Of a DNA stretch of 64,000 nucleotides, positions 26,222 through 34,538 are shown piece by piece (the stretch's first letter is position 1; the number at the start of each line of letters is the position of its first letter). The stretch lies in the NCBI RefSeq assembly GCF_002917095.1, contig NZ_PQGA01000016.1, positions 62,001 to 126,000 on the forward strand. Direction: 5' to 3'. Below the pieces are notes generated by a model. That model was not told the DNA's origin. It made no database searches and worked only from the letters and a program-made list of their open reading frames with translations. This DNA comes from Paraburkholderia eburnea (GTDB lineage: Bacteria; Pseudomonadota; Gammaproteobacteria; Burkholderiales; Burkholderiaceae). The position numbers and the translations under genes are program-made.

Positions 26222-27322
26222 TCAGGCCGATGCTTTCGCGCGCGAGGGCAGCAGGCGTTTGAGCGGATCGGAGGCGCGCGCGACGACGAAGAGCGCAGTC
26301 AGTGCGATGGCGTCGGCGGCGAGGCCGGCGGGCACATCGAGATAGCCGTCCGTGTACCAGTAGAGCACCGAATCGACGGTCAGCGAGATCACGGCCCCCG
26401 CCACGAACGAGAGCAGCCCCTTGCGGCCCACGAGGCCCACCCAGGGCAGCGCGATGGCGAGTTTTTTCGCCCAGCCCAGCCGGATCACGTGCGCCGTGAG
26501 CCACGCGATGCCAAAGAAGTTGAGCGCGCGGAACCACGCGAGGTTGCGCTTGAAGTCGGCGTCGAGCGCCGTATTGCCCAGATGCAGGCGATAGATCGCG
26601 GCGGCGCCCACCACGGCGAGCGCGAACAGCGTGACGAGCGCGCCGGACTTCGGTCTGGCGGTGATGTTCTGGAACACCGGCTGCGCCTGGGCAATCATGC
26701 CGGCCACGAACAGCAACTGCCACGCGAACGGATTGAAGTCCCAGTTGATGTCGTCGACGTGCGGGAGATACGGCGCCAGGTGTGGTGCGACGGCCCACAG
26801 CACGAAGCTGATCGCCGCCAGCAGCCATGGCCGCGAGCGCGCGAGCGGCAACGCCAGCGGCGCGGCCAGCGCGAAACATGCGTACATCGGCAGCACGCCG
26901 GCGAGATAGGGCTGGCGGCGCAGCAGCACGATGTCGCGCAGCGCGGCGGCGGGCGCGAGCGTCAGATCGTCGAGGTCGGTGGTGGCGAGATTCGGCGCGT
27001 CGACATTGCACGCGACCAGAATCGCTGTGACCAGCAGCATGAGCAGTGCGGTCACCACGAACGCGCGATAGATCTCGAATGCGCGCTTGATGAAGCGCTG
27101 GCGCGCGGAGGCCTCGGTGCGGCGCGCGCTGAGCGCGGCCCAGGCGGTGGCGGTGGCGAAGCCGCCTAGGAAGACGAACACTTCAGCGGCGTCGCACAGC
27201 GCGTAGGCGTGCAGCGTGACGCGCGACAGGATGCTGCCGCCGATGTGATCGACGACGATGATCAGCAGGACGAGCCCGCGAAAGAAATCGAGTTCGACAA
27301 GACGATTGGATGACTGTGACAT
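26222..27322 (-). CDS. opgC: OpgC membrane succinyltransferase-like protein
   Basis: A 366-aa integral membrane protein of the OpgC family, which adds succinyl groups to osmoregulated periplasmic glucans. It begins RLVELDFFRGLVLLII, the diagnostic start of the family, then HAYALCDAAEVFVFLGGF and about ten transmembrane helices. The ATG at 27322 is chosen over an upstream GTG because the family begins only a few residues before this motif; the Shine-Dalgarno is weak for both. No opgG/opgH genes are in the window, so glucan synthesis genes would lie elsewhere. Confidence 0.87.
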   Translation of the reverse strand: MSQSSNRLVELDFFRGLVLLIIVVDHIGGSILSRVTLHAYALCDAAEVFVFLGGFATATAWAALSARRTEASARQRFIKRAFEIYRAFVVTALLMLLVTAILVACNVDAPNLATTDLDDLTLAPAAALRDIVLLRRQPYLAGVLPMYACFALAAPLALPLARSRPWLLAAISFVLWAVAPHLAPYLPHVDDINWDFNPFAWQLLFVAGMIAQAQPVFQNITARPKSGALVTLFALAVVGAAAIYRLHLGNTALDADFKRNLAWFRALNFFGIAWLTAHVIRLGWAKKLAIALPWVGLVGRKGLLSFVAGAVISLTVDSVLYWYTDGYLDVPAGLAADAIALTALFVVARASDPLKRLLPSRAKASA

Positions 27323-27999
27323 GGATCCGGCGCTGTCTGGCTGGCACGCTCGAAAAGCGCGCACGGCCTTGCTGGCGCAAGCAAAAAGCCGCTGCGAGGG
27401 TCCGCTGCCGGAGCAAAGGCTCTACGGCGGCGGCTGCGCGAGGCCGCGGCAAAAGTGGGTGGAAACGGAATGTACCCCGCGATGGACGAAGTCCGCGGGT
27501 TGCCCAGGAAATGACCCGATTGACGCGATGGCGTTCCCGTGGGGCGGATTCTACCGGGATGTTGGCAATACTACATTAATTTCAAAGTGCTTTCAGCACG
27601 CCTGGCCGTATGCTGGCCATTTGGATAGGGCGTGTTCAAGTTCTCGTACGGCGTGCCGTTATGCAGAAGAGATCCGGGGCAGGATCTGGCGCCTTTGACA
27701 GGCGGCACAGGAGCGAAAATTCAGGCGAGCAAGAGTTGTATCAGAGTGTAGTGGCCTGAATGCTCAGTATGAAATGGGCATTACAATGCCGGATCGCTTT
27801 TGGGATAGGAGTGTAGGGGTCGCAACGAGGAATTACGCGACGCTGGGCACTTTTATTCGATAAAGCACGCGATTTGAATGAAGATGAAGGCGGCTGGCAC
27901 CATGGGTCGATAAGGTGGGACGGGAGCGCGTGGGAACGCTGCAAACCGTTTCTTGCCGATCGGTACGGGCGCGCCGCCTTGCAACAAGGAGTATCGATT
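27323..27999. other. 677-bp intergenic region without a recognisable gene
   Basis: This is the longest gap in the window. It lies between the divergent OpgC and NlpD-like genes. Base composition drops toward AT in its right half. A perfect TTGACA is at 27695-27700, but no matching -10 follows at normal spacing. A frame crossing the OpgC start into this gap has no ribosome site and no family resemblance. A small RNA could be hidden here, but I see no terminator to support one. Confidence 0.45.
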
Positions 28000-28857
28000 A
28001 TGTTCGAGGATCGTACGGGGCAGACAGCCTCCGGTCTGACGCGGTTCTGGATGGGCCTGACAGGCCTTGGCTTGACACTTCTGCTGGGCGCTTGCGCTAA
28101 CGTTAGCGAGCCGCAAACGCCGCAGCCGCAGCCCGATTCGTCGGCGGCGGCAAACCCGGCGTCGGACGCCGCGGCCAGCGCTGCCGCGCAGCAGGCGGCC
28201 AGCGTGCCGGTCCAGCGCACCGTCACCAAAACGACCTATGTGCGCGTGCGGCGCGGCGATTCGCTGCAGCGCATTGCATCGGCCCATAACGTTTCGGTGC
28301 GGGAGTTGACCGCATGGAACCACCTGAAGCCGAACGGCCGCCTGCGCGCGGGCCAGTCGCTCAAGCTGGTTTCGACTCAGACGATCACCGTGCAGCAGGC
28401 TACGCCCGTGCAGGGCGGTGCAGTGCCGGCGGCCAACCCGGCGCAAAGCCGTGCGGTGGCTGCCGAAGTCGGCCGTCATGCGAATAGTGTGGCGCTCATG
28501 TGGCCGGCGCGCGGCCACGTGGTCGAGCCGTTCGCGCCGGGCACGACGCGCGGCATCGAGATCGGCGGCAAGGCGGGCGATCCCGTGCTCGCCGCTGCGG
28601 ACGGCAAGGTCATGTACGCGGGCACCGGCCTGAACGAGTACGGCAGCCTTATCATCGTCCAGCACAACAAGGACTTTTTGACGGCGTATTCGCACAATCG
28701 CCGTCTGCTCGTGAAGACCGGCGACACCGTGCATCAGGGCCAGCAGATCGCCGAAATGGGCAACGAGAACAACGACCGCGTGGCCGTGCTGTTCGAGGTT
28801 CGCCGCGACGGCAAGCCCGTCGATCCGATGCCGTATCTGCCGACGCCGCAGAGCTGA
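28000..28857 (+). CDS. NlpD-like LysM/M23 outer-membrane lipoprotein
   Basis: A 285-aa lipoprotein. The signal ends in lipobox LLGAC with Cys32, then comes a Pro/Gln/Ala-rich linker, a LysM peptidoglycan-binding domain (about 80-124) and a LytM/M23 domain (about 168-280). The M23 zinc ligands are missing: the HxxxD site reads TRGIEIGG and the HxH site reads VLFEV. As in E. coli NlpD, this domain should therefore activate an amidase during daughter-cell separation rather than cut peptidoglycan itself. AAGGAG about 10 nt upstream supports the ATG at 28000. No rpoS or pcm gene is adjacent, so it may be a second NlpD-type copy. Confidence 0.87.
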   Translation: MFEDRTGQTASGLTRFWMGLTGLGLTLLLGACANVSEPQTPQPQPDSSAAANPASDAAASAAAQQAASVPVQRTVTKTTYVRVRRGDSLQRIASAHNVSVRELTAWNHLKPNGRLRAGQSLKLVSTQTITVQQATPVQGGAVPAANPAQSRAVAAEVGRHANSVALMWPARGHVVEPFAPGTTRGIEIGGKAGDPVLAAADGKVMYAGTGLNEYGSLIIVQHNKDFLTAYSHNRRLLVKTGDTVHQGQQIAEMGNENNDRVAVLFEVRRDGKPVDPMPYLPTPQS

Positions 28858-28968
28858 GATCGCGGTTTCTGTTATCGACGTAGCCAATGCCGCAATGAAA
28901 CAGTGGGCCTGCTTGAGCAAAAACCGCGAACAGCGCACGTCTCTGGATGTGCGCCTTAAAACAGCCCC

Positions 28969-30159
28969 TTAAAACGCATCTCCGGGCACCCGCACCCAGC
29001 CTTCCATCAGCACGCGCGCACTGCGGCTCATGATGGCCTTGGTGACCGTCCACTCGCCGTTTTGCTGGCTTGCCTCGGCGCCTACGCGCAGCGTCCCCGA
29101 CGGATGGCCGAAGCGCACGGCATGGCGCTCGCCGCCGCCCGCCGCGAGGTTCACCAGCGTGCCCGGGATTGCCGCGGCCGTGCCGATCGCGACGGCCGCC
29201 GTGCCCATCATCGCGTGGTGCAGCTTGCCCATCGACATGGCGCGCACCAGCAGATCGACATCGCCGGATTCCACGCGCTTGCCGCTCGATGCCGCGTAGG
29301 CCGCGGGTCTCGCCACGAACGCGATCTTGGGCGTGTGCTGGCGCGTGGCGATCTCGTCGAGGTGCTTGATGAGGCCCATGCGCAACGCGCCATGCGCGCG
29401 GATGGTCTCGAACTTTTCCAGCGCCTTTGCGTCGCCGTTGATGGCGTCCTGCAATTCCGTGCCCGTGTAGCCGATTGCCTCGGCGTTCACGAAGATGGTC
29501 GGGATGCCCGCGTTGATCATCGTCGCCTTGAGCGTGCCGACGCCCGGCACTTCGAGGTCGTCGACGAGATGGCCGGTGGGGAACATCGCGCCACCCGCGC
29601 CTTCTTCCTCGGCGGCGGGGTCGAGGAATTCGAGTTGCACTTCGGCGGCGGGGAAGGTGACGCCGTCGAGTTCGAAGTCGCCGGTTTCCTGTACCTGGCC
29701 GTTCGTGACGGGGACGTGCGCAACGATGGTCTTGCCGATGTTGGCTTGCCAGATGCGCACGGTGGCGACGCCGTTATCGGGCACGCGGTTCGGGTCGATC
29801 AGGCCGCTGCTGATCGCGAACGGACCGACGGCCGCGGACAGATTGCCGCAGTTGCCGCTCCAGTCGACGAAGGCCTTGTCGATGGCGACCTGACCGAAGA
29901 GATAGTCGATATCGTGACCGGGCCGCGTGCTCCTGGAGACGATCACAGTCTTGCTCGTGCTGGATGTCGCGCCGCCCATGCCGTCGATCTGCTTGCCGTA
30001 GGGGTCGGGGCTGCCGATCACGCGCATCAGGAGTTGGTCGCGCGCCGCGCCGGGCTGCCGGGCGACGTCGGGGAGATCCTGCAGGCGGAAGAACACGCCT
30101 TTACTGGTGCCGCCGCGCATGTACGTGGCGGGAATCTTGATCTGGGGTTTAGAGCTCAT
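28969..30159 (-). CDS. prpF: 2-methylaconitate cis-trans isomerase PrpF
   Basis: A 396-aa isomerase of the PrpF family, typical at MRGGTSKGVFFRLQDLP, DGMGGATSSTSKTVIV, NCGNLSAAVGPFAI, INAGIPTIFVNAEAIG and HHAMMGTAAVAIGTAAAIPGT. It converts the 2-methylaconitate isomer made by AcnD into the one that aconitase can hydrate, so it acts with AcnD in the propionate (methylcitrate) pathway. It is the last gene of the leftward prp operon. A DUF559 gene is inserted between it and acnD and overlaps its start by 11 bp. Its own Shine-Dalgarno is poor, so translation may depend on that overlap. Confidence 0.95.
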   Translation of the reverse strand: MSSKPQIKIPATYMRGGTSKGVFFRLQDLPDVARQPGAARDQLLMRVIGSPDPYGKQIDGMGGATSSTSKTVIVSRSTRPGHDIDYLFGQVAIDKAFVDWSGNCGNLSAAVGPFAISSGLIDPNRVPDNGVATVRIWQANIGKTIVAHVPVTNGQVQETGDFELDGVTFPAAEVQLEFLDPAAEEEGAGGAMFPTGHLVDDLEVPGVGTLKATMINAGIPTIFVNAEAIGYTGTELQDAINGDAKALEKFETIRAHGALRMGLIKHLDEIATRQHTPKIAFVARPAAYAASSGKRVESGDVDLLVRAMSMGKLHHAMMGTAAVAIGTAAAIPGTLVNLAAGGGERHAVRFGHPSGTLRVGAEASQQNGEWTVTKAIMSRSARVLMEGWVRVPGDAF

Positions 30160-30559
30160 GGAAATCCCGTGTCGATGTGTGTTCTCCCCTCTCCCTGAAG
30201 GGAGAGGGGCCGGGGGGGAGGATGACGCGCCTTTTGCTGACTTCTAACAGGATCGCCTCAAGGACCGCGTGGAGGTTCCGCAAGATCTCGTCGTTCCAGA
30301 AGCGCAGCACGGTGAAGCCTCGGCTCCGTAACCACGCATCGCGCACTATGTCGTCGGCGTTGCCGTTGTGCTGTCCGCCATCGGCTTCGATGACTACACG
30401 CGCGCCGAGATGCGCGAAATCCACGATATATGGCCCGATCGGGTGTTGCCGACGGAACTTCTCGCCGCAGAGGCGGTGCGCGCGAAGATGACGCCAGAGC
30501 AGTTGTTCCGCTTCGGTCATGTTTTTGCGCAGATGCCTGGCTAGCTGTAGCTGGTTCAT
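30149..30559 (-). CDS. DUF559 endonuclease-like protein (Vsr-type fold)
   Basis: A 136-aa protein of the DUF559 family, related to very-short-patch-repair and PD-(D/E)xK nucleases. It has LRKNMTEAEQLLWRHLRAHRL (about 10-30), FRRQHPIGPYIVDFAHL with D47, VVIEADGGQHNG with E58/D60 and Q63/H64, and GFTVLRFWNDEIL. The core ends near residue 112. The remaining tail (PPGPSPFRERGE and beyond) is encoded by the left palindrome and runs into the prpF start. AAGGAGAAAGGGGGG precedes the ATG. Being wedged between acnD and prpF and bordered by inverted copies of one palindrome, it looks like a later insertion. Biochemical role unknown. Confidence 0.88.
   Translation of the reverse strand: MNQLQLARHLRKNMTEAEQLLWRHLRAHRLCGEKFRRQHPIGPYIVDFAHLGARVVIEADGGQHNGNADDIVRDAWLRSRGFTVLRFWNDEILRNLHAVLEAILLEVSKRRVILPPGPSPFRERGEHTSTRDFHEL
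30186..30209. repeat. Left palindrome of the DUF559 cassette
   Basis: CCCCTCTCCCT (30186-30196) and AGGGAGAGGGG (30199-30209) form a perfect 11-bp stem around a GA loop. It lies inside the 3' end of the DUF559 frame, 26 bp upstream of the prpF ATG. The same arms recur at 30592-30615. Confidence 0.9.
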
Positions 30560-30591
30560 CGCCCCCCCTTTCTCCTTTCCCCGCTCCCCAA

Positions 30592-30615
30592 CCCCTCTCC
30601 CTTCAGGGAGAGGGG
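30592..30615. repeat. Right palindrome of the DUF559 cassette
   Basis: CCCCTCTCCCT (30592-30602) and AGGGAGAGGGG (30605-30615) with a TC loop. It begins 8 bp past the acnD stop and lies 33 bp upstream of the DUF559 ATG, so it could also act as a partial terminator or processing site in the operon mRNA. Confidence 0.9.
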
Positions 30616-30622
30616 CTTTGTG

Positions 30623-33217
30623 TCAGGCTGCTTTCGATGACTCCAGGAAGTCCTGCGCGAAGCGCTGCAACACGCCCCCCGCGTCGTAGATCGAGACTTC
30701 CTCCGCCGTGTCCAGTCGGCAGGTGACCGGCACTTCCACGCGTTCGCCGTTCTTGCGCTGGATCACCAGTGTCAGGTCGGCGCGCGGCGTGCGGCCGCCA
30801 ATCACGTCGAAGGTCTCCGTGCCGTCGATGCCTAGCGTCGTGCGGTTCGTGCCCGCCTTGAACTCCAGCGGCAATACGCCCATGCCGATCAGGTTGGTGC
30901 GGTGAATCCGCTCGAAGCCCTCCGCCACGATCACCTCCACACCCGCCAGGCGCACTCCCTTGGCCGCCCAGTCACGCGACGATCCCTGGCCATAGTCCGC
31001 GCCCGCGATGATGATGAGCGGCTGCTTGCGTTCCATGTAGGTTTCGATGGCTTCCCACATGCGCACGACCTTACCTTCCGGTTCGACGCGCGCGAGCGAA
31101 CCCTTCTTCACCACGCCGTTCACCACTGCCATCTCGTTGATGAGCGTGGGGTTCGCGAAGGTCGCGCGTTGCGCCGTCAGGTGGTCGCCGCGGTGCGTGG
31201 CGTACGAGTTGAAGTCCTCTTCGGGTAAGCCCATTTTCGTGAGGTATTCGCCCGCTGCGCTGTCCGGCAGGATCGCGTTGGACGGCGACAGGTGGTCCGT
31301 CGTGATGTTGTCGCCCAGCACGGCCAGCGCCCGCAGGCCGCGCAGCGTGCGCTCGCCCGCAAGCGCCCCTTCCCAGTACGGCGGGCGGCGGATGTAAGTG
31401 CTTTGCGCGCGCCAGTCGTAGAGCGGGTCCGTGGTTTCGCCGCTTTCGGCCGTGAGCGCGAACATGGGCTCGTACACCTTGCGGAACTGCTCGGGCTTCA
31501 CGCTCTGCGCCACGATCGCGTCGATCTCCTCGTCGCTAGGCCAGAGGTCTTTCAGGTAGACCGGTTGGCCGTTCTGGTCCGTGCCTAGCGCATCCTTTTC
31601 GATGTCGAAGCGGATCGTGCCCGCAATCGCATAGGCCACGACGAGCGGCGGCGAGGCCAGGAACGCCTGCTTGGCATACGGATGGATGCGGCCGTCGAAG
31701 TTGCGGTTGCCCGATAGCACGGCGGTCGCGTACAGGTCGCGATCGACGATCTCCTGCTGGATCTTCGGGTCGAGTGCGCCCGACATGCCGTTACATGTCG
31801 TGCACGCGAACGCGACGATGCCAAAGCCCAGCTTTTCCAGATCCGGCAGCAGCTTCGCTTCTTCCAGGTACAGTTCGACGGCCTTCGATCCCGGCGCAAG
31901 CGAGCTTTTCACCCATGGCTTGCGCGTCAGGCCGCGCGCGTTCGCGTTGCGCGCGAGCAGCGCGGCGGCGATCACGTTGCGCGGGTTGCTGGTGTTCGTG
32001 CAGCTCGTGATGGCCGCGATGATGACCGCGCCGTCGGGCATCTGGCCCGGCGTTTCCTCCCACTTGCCCGCGATGCCGCGCTCGGCCAGTGCCGAAGTGG
32101 GCAGGCGCTTGTGCGGGTTCGACGGGCCGGCCATGTTGCGCACGACGCTCGACAGATCGAACGTCAACGTGCGTTCGTACTGCGCGCGGGCGAGCGAATC
32201 GGCCCACAGGCCCGCCGTTTTCGCGTAGGTTTCGACCAGCCTGACCTGCTCTTCCTCGCGGCCCGTGAGGCGCAGATAGTCGAGCGTCTGGTTGTCGATG
32301 AAGAACATCGCCGCCGTGGCGCCATACTCGGGCGCCATGTTCGAGATCGTGGCGCGGTCGCCGAGCGTGAGGCTCGACGCGCCTTCGCCGCGAAACTCCA
32401 GATACGCGCCGACTACCTTTTCCTTGCGCAGGAATTCGGTGAGTGCGAGCACGATGTCGGTGGCCGTAATGCCCGGCTGGCGCTTGCCCGTCAGTTCCAC
32501 GCCGACGATATCGGGCAGGCGCATCCACGAGGCGCGGCCAAGCATGACGTTTTCGGCTTCCAGTCCGCCCACGCCGATGGCGATTACGCCGAGCGCATCC
32601 ACATGCGGCGTATGGCTGTCGGTGCCCACGCAGGTGTCCGGGTACGCGACGCCGTCGATCACGCCGATCACGGGCGACATTTTCTCCAGATTGATCTGGT
32701 GCATGATGCCGTTGCCGGGCGGAATCACGTCGATGTTCTTGAAGGCCTTCTTCGTCCAGTTGATGAAGTCGAAGCGGTCGACGTTGCGACGGTCTTCGAT
32801 CGCGCGGTTCTTCTCGAACGCCTGCGGATCGAAGCCGCCGCATTCCACGGCGAGCGAGTGATCGACGATCAGCTGGACCGGCACGACCGGGTTGACCTTG
32901 GCGGGGTCGCCGCCCTGGTCCGCGATGGCGTCGCGCAGGCCCGCCAGATCGACGAGCGCCGTCTGGCCGAGGATGTCATGGCAGACGACACGCGCCGGAT
33001 ACCACGGGAAATCGAGGTCGCGGCGGCGCTCGACGAGCTGCCTGAGCGAGGCGGCGAGGTGAGCCGGCTCGCAGCGGCGCACGAGGTTTTCGGCGAGGAC
33101 GCGCGAGGTATAGGGCAACGTGTCCCAGGCGCCGGGCTGGATCGCTTCGACGGCTTCGCGCGCGTCGAAGTAATCGAGCCGGGTGCCGGGAAGAGGCTTG
33201 CGGTGAGCAGTATTCAC
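30623..33217 (-). CDS. acnD: Fe/S-dependent 2-methylisocitrate dehydratase AcnD
   Basis: An 864-aa aconitase-family enzyme. The 4Fe-4S cysteines lie in ITSCTNTSNPRN and CTTCNGMSG. DTCVGTDSHTPHVDALGV and the C-terminal swivel-domain segments YGQGSSRDWAAKG and GVLPLEF are visible. The methylcitrate-specific AcnD subtype is assigned from operon context (prpB, prpC, prpF) and length. It dehydrates 2-methylcitrate to a 2-methylaconitate that needs PrpF for the next step, replacing the PrpD enzyme of enterobacteria. It follows prpC by about 96 bp on the same strand; the DUF559 gene follows it. Confidence 0.95.
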   Translation of the reverse strand: MNTAHRKPLPGTRLDYFDAREAVEAIQPGAWDTLPYTSRVLAENLVRRCEPAHLAASLRQLVERRRDLDFPWYPARVVCHDILGQTALVDLAGLRDAIADQGGDPAKVNPVVPVQLIVDHSLAVECGGFDPQAFEKNRAIEDRRNVDRFDFINWTKKAFKNIDVIPPGNGIMHQINLEKMSPVIGVIDGVAYPDTCVGTDSHTPHVDALGVIAIGVGGLEAENVMLGRASWMRLPDIVGVELTGKRQPGITATDIVLALTEFLRKEKVVGAYLEFRGEGASSLTLGDRATISNMAPEYGATAAMFFIDNQTLDYLRLTGREEEQVRLVETYAKTAGLWADSLARAQYERTLTFDLSSVVRNMAGPSNPHKRLPTSALAERGIAGKWEETPGQMPDGAVIIAAITSCTNTSNPRNVIAAALLARNANARGLTRKPWVKSSLAPGSKAVELYLEEAKLLPDLEKLGFGIVAFACTTCNGMSGALDPKIQQEIVDRDLYATAVLSGNRNFDGRIHPYAKQAFLASPPLVVAYAIAGTIRFDIEKDALGTDQNGQPVYLKDLWPSDEEIDAIVAQSVKPEQFRKVYEPMFALTAESGETTDPLYDWRAQSTYIRRPPYWEGALAGERTLRGLRALAVLGDNITTDHLSPSNAILPDSAAGEYLTKMGLPEEDFNSYATHRGDHLTAQRATFANPTLINEMAVVNGVVKKGSLARVEPEGKVVRMWEAIETYMERKQPLIIIAGADYGQGSSRDWAAKGVRLAGVEVIVAEGFERIHRTNLIGMGVLPLEFKAGTNRTTLGIDGTETFDVIGGRTPRADLTLVIQRKNGERVEVPVTCRLDTAEEVSIYDAGGVLQRFAQDFLESSKAA

Positions 33218-33313
33218 GGCTGGGGGACCAATATGTAGTAAGCGGGCGGAGACCAGCGCAACTCTACGCGCGCCAGCCTCCCGTTCCCATTAGCCGAACG
33301 GCCAATGACGCGA

Positions 33314-34480
33314 TCAGCGCTTGCCGAGCGGCACGAACTTCAGATTCTCCGGACCCGTATAGTTGGCGCTCGGGCGGATGATCTTGTTGTCGACGCGTTG
33401 TTCGATGATGTGCGCGCTCCAGCCTGCCGTGCGCGCGATCACGAACAGCGGCGTGAACATCGCGGTCGGCACGCCCATCATGTGATACGAAACAGCGCTG
33501 AACCAGTCGAGGTTCGGGAACATCTTCTTGACGTCCCACATCGTCGATTCGAGGCGCTCGGCGATGTCGAACAGTTTCAGATTCGACTGCTCCTTCGACA
33601 GCTTCTTCGCGACTTCCTTGATGACCTTGTTGCGCGGGTCCGAAATCGTATACACCGGATGGCCGAAGCCGATCACGACTTCCTTCCTCTCGACGCGCGC
33701 GCGAATGTCGGCTTCCGCCTGATCCGGGTCTTCATAGCGCGACTGGATCTCGAACGCCACTTCGTTCGCGCCGCCGTGCTTCGGGCCGCGCAGCGCGCCA
33801 ATCGCGCCCGTGATGGCCGAATAGATATCCGCGCCCGTGCCCGCGATCACGCGGCCCGTGAACGTGGACGCATTGAACTCGTGCTCGGCATAGAGATTGA
33901 GCGAAACGTGCATCGCATCGACCCACGACTTCGACGGCTCCCCGCCGTGCAGCAGATGCAGGAAATGGCCGCCGATCGAATCGTCGTCGGTTTCCACTTC
34001 GATGCGTTTGCCGTTGTGCGAATAGTGATACCAGTACAGCAGCATCGAGCCGAGCGAGGCCATCAGGCGGTCGGCGATATCGCGCGCGCCGGGCAGATTG
34101 TGGTCGTCCTTCTCGGGCAGCACGGTGCCGAGCACGGACACGCCCGTGCGCATCACGTCCATCGGGTGCGCGGAAGCGGGCACCCATTCGAGCGCCGCCT
34201 TCACGTTCGCGGGCAGGCCGCGCAGCGCCTTGAGCTTGGTCTTGTAGGCGGCGAGTTCGGCCGTGTTCGGCAGCTTGCCGTGCACGAGCAGATAAGCGAC
34301 TTCCTCGAACTCGCTGGCCGTGGCCAGGTCGAGAATGTCGTAGCCGCGATAGTGCAGGTCATTGCCGGTGCGGCCCACGGTGCACAGCGCCGTGTTGCCC
34401 GCCGTCACGCCCGACAGGGCAACCGACTTCTTCGGCTTGAAACCGCCTGCGCTTTGCGTGGCGTTGTCCGTTTCGCTCAT
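33314..34480 (-). CDS. prpC: 2-methylcitrate synthase PrpC
   Basis: A 388-aa type I citrate-synthase-fold enzyme condensing propionyl-CoA with oxaloacetate. Active-site segments are AEHEFNASTFTGRVIAGTGAD (first His), IGFGHPVYTISDPR (second His) and LDWFSAVSYH (Asp). The short length (citrate synthase GltA is about 430 aa and carries an N-terminal extension) and the position between prpB and acnD identify it as the methylcitrate enzyme. The Shine-Dalgarno AGGAAGAC lies just before the ATG at 34480. The gap to prpB is 58 bp. Confidence 0.96.
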   Translation of the reverse strand: MSETDNATQSAGGFKPKKSVALSGVTAGNTALCTVGRTGNDLHYRGYDILDLATASEFEEVAYLLVHGKLPNTAELAAYKTKLKALRGLPANVKAALEWVPASAHPMDVMRTGVSVLGTVLPEKDDHNLPGARDIADRLMASLGSMLLYWYHYSHNGKRIEVETDDDSIGGHFLHLLHGGEPSKSWVDAMHVSLNLYAEHEFNASTFTGRVIAGTGADIYSAITGAIGALRGPKHGGANEVAFEIQSRYEDPDQAEADIRARVERKEVVIGFGHPVYTISDPRNKVIKEVAKKLSKEQSNLKLFDIAERLESTMWDVKKMFPNLDWFSAVSYHMMGVPTAMFTPLFVIARTAGWSAHIIEQRVDNKIIRPSANYTGPENLKFVPLGKR

Positions 34481-34538
34481 GGTGTCTTCCTCTCTCGATC
34501 TAATAGGGTTTAACGTCGTGGGGACGCGCTATGCGTGA

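Larger units (their letters stand above)
30186..30615. mobile_element. Candidate palindrome-bounded DUF559 cassette
   Basis: The 430-bp unit consists of one DUF559 gene with an identical-arm palindrome at each end. The loops (GA and TC) show that the two copies are in opposite orientation, so they act as inverted terminal repeats. On the inner side each copy continues into a G-rich run (CCGGGG and TTGGGG in the inward direction). I can see no target-site duplication. It interrupts the acnD-prpF pair, genes that are normally neighbours. Mobility is inferred only from this layout. Confidence 0.4.

Noticed and set aside
27258..27698. Open frame covering the OpgC start and part of the 677-bp gap
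   Set aside because: It is antisense to opgC at its beginning, has no recognisable domain and low coding character.
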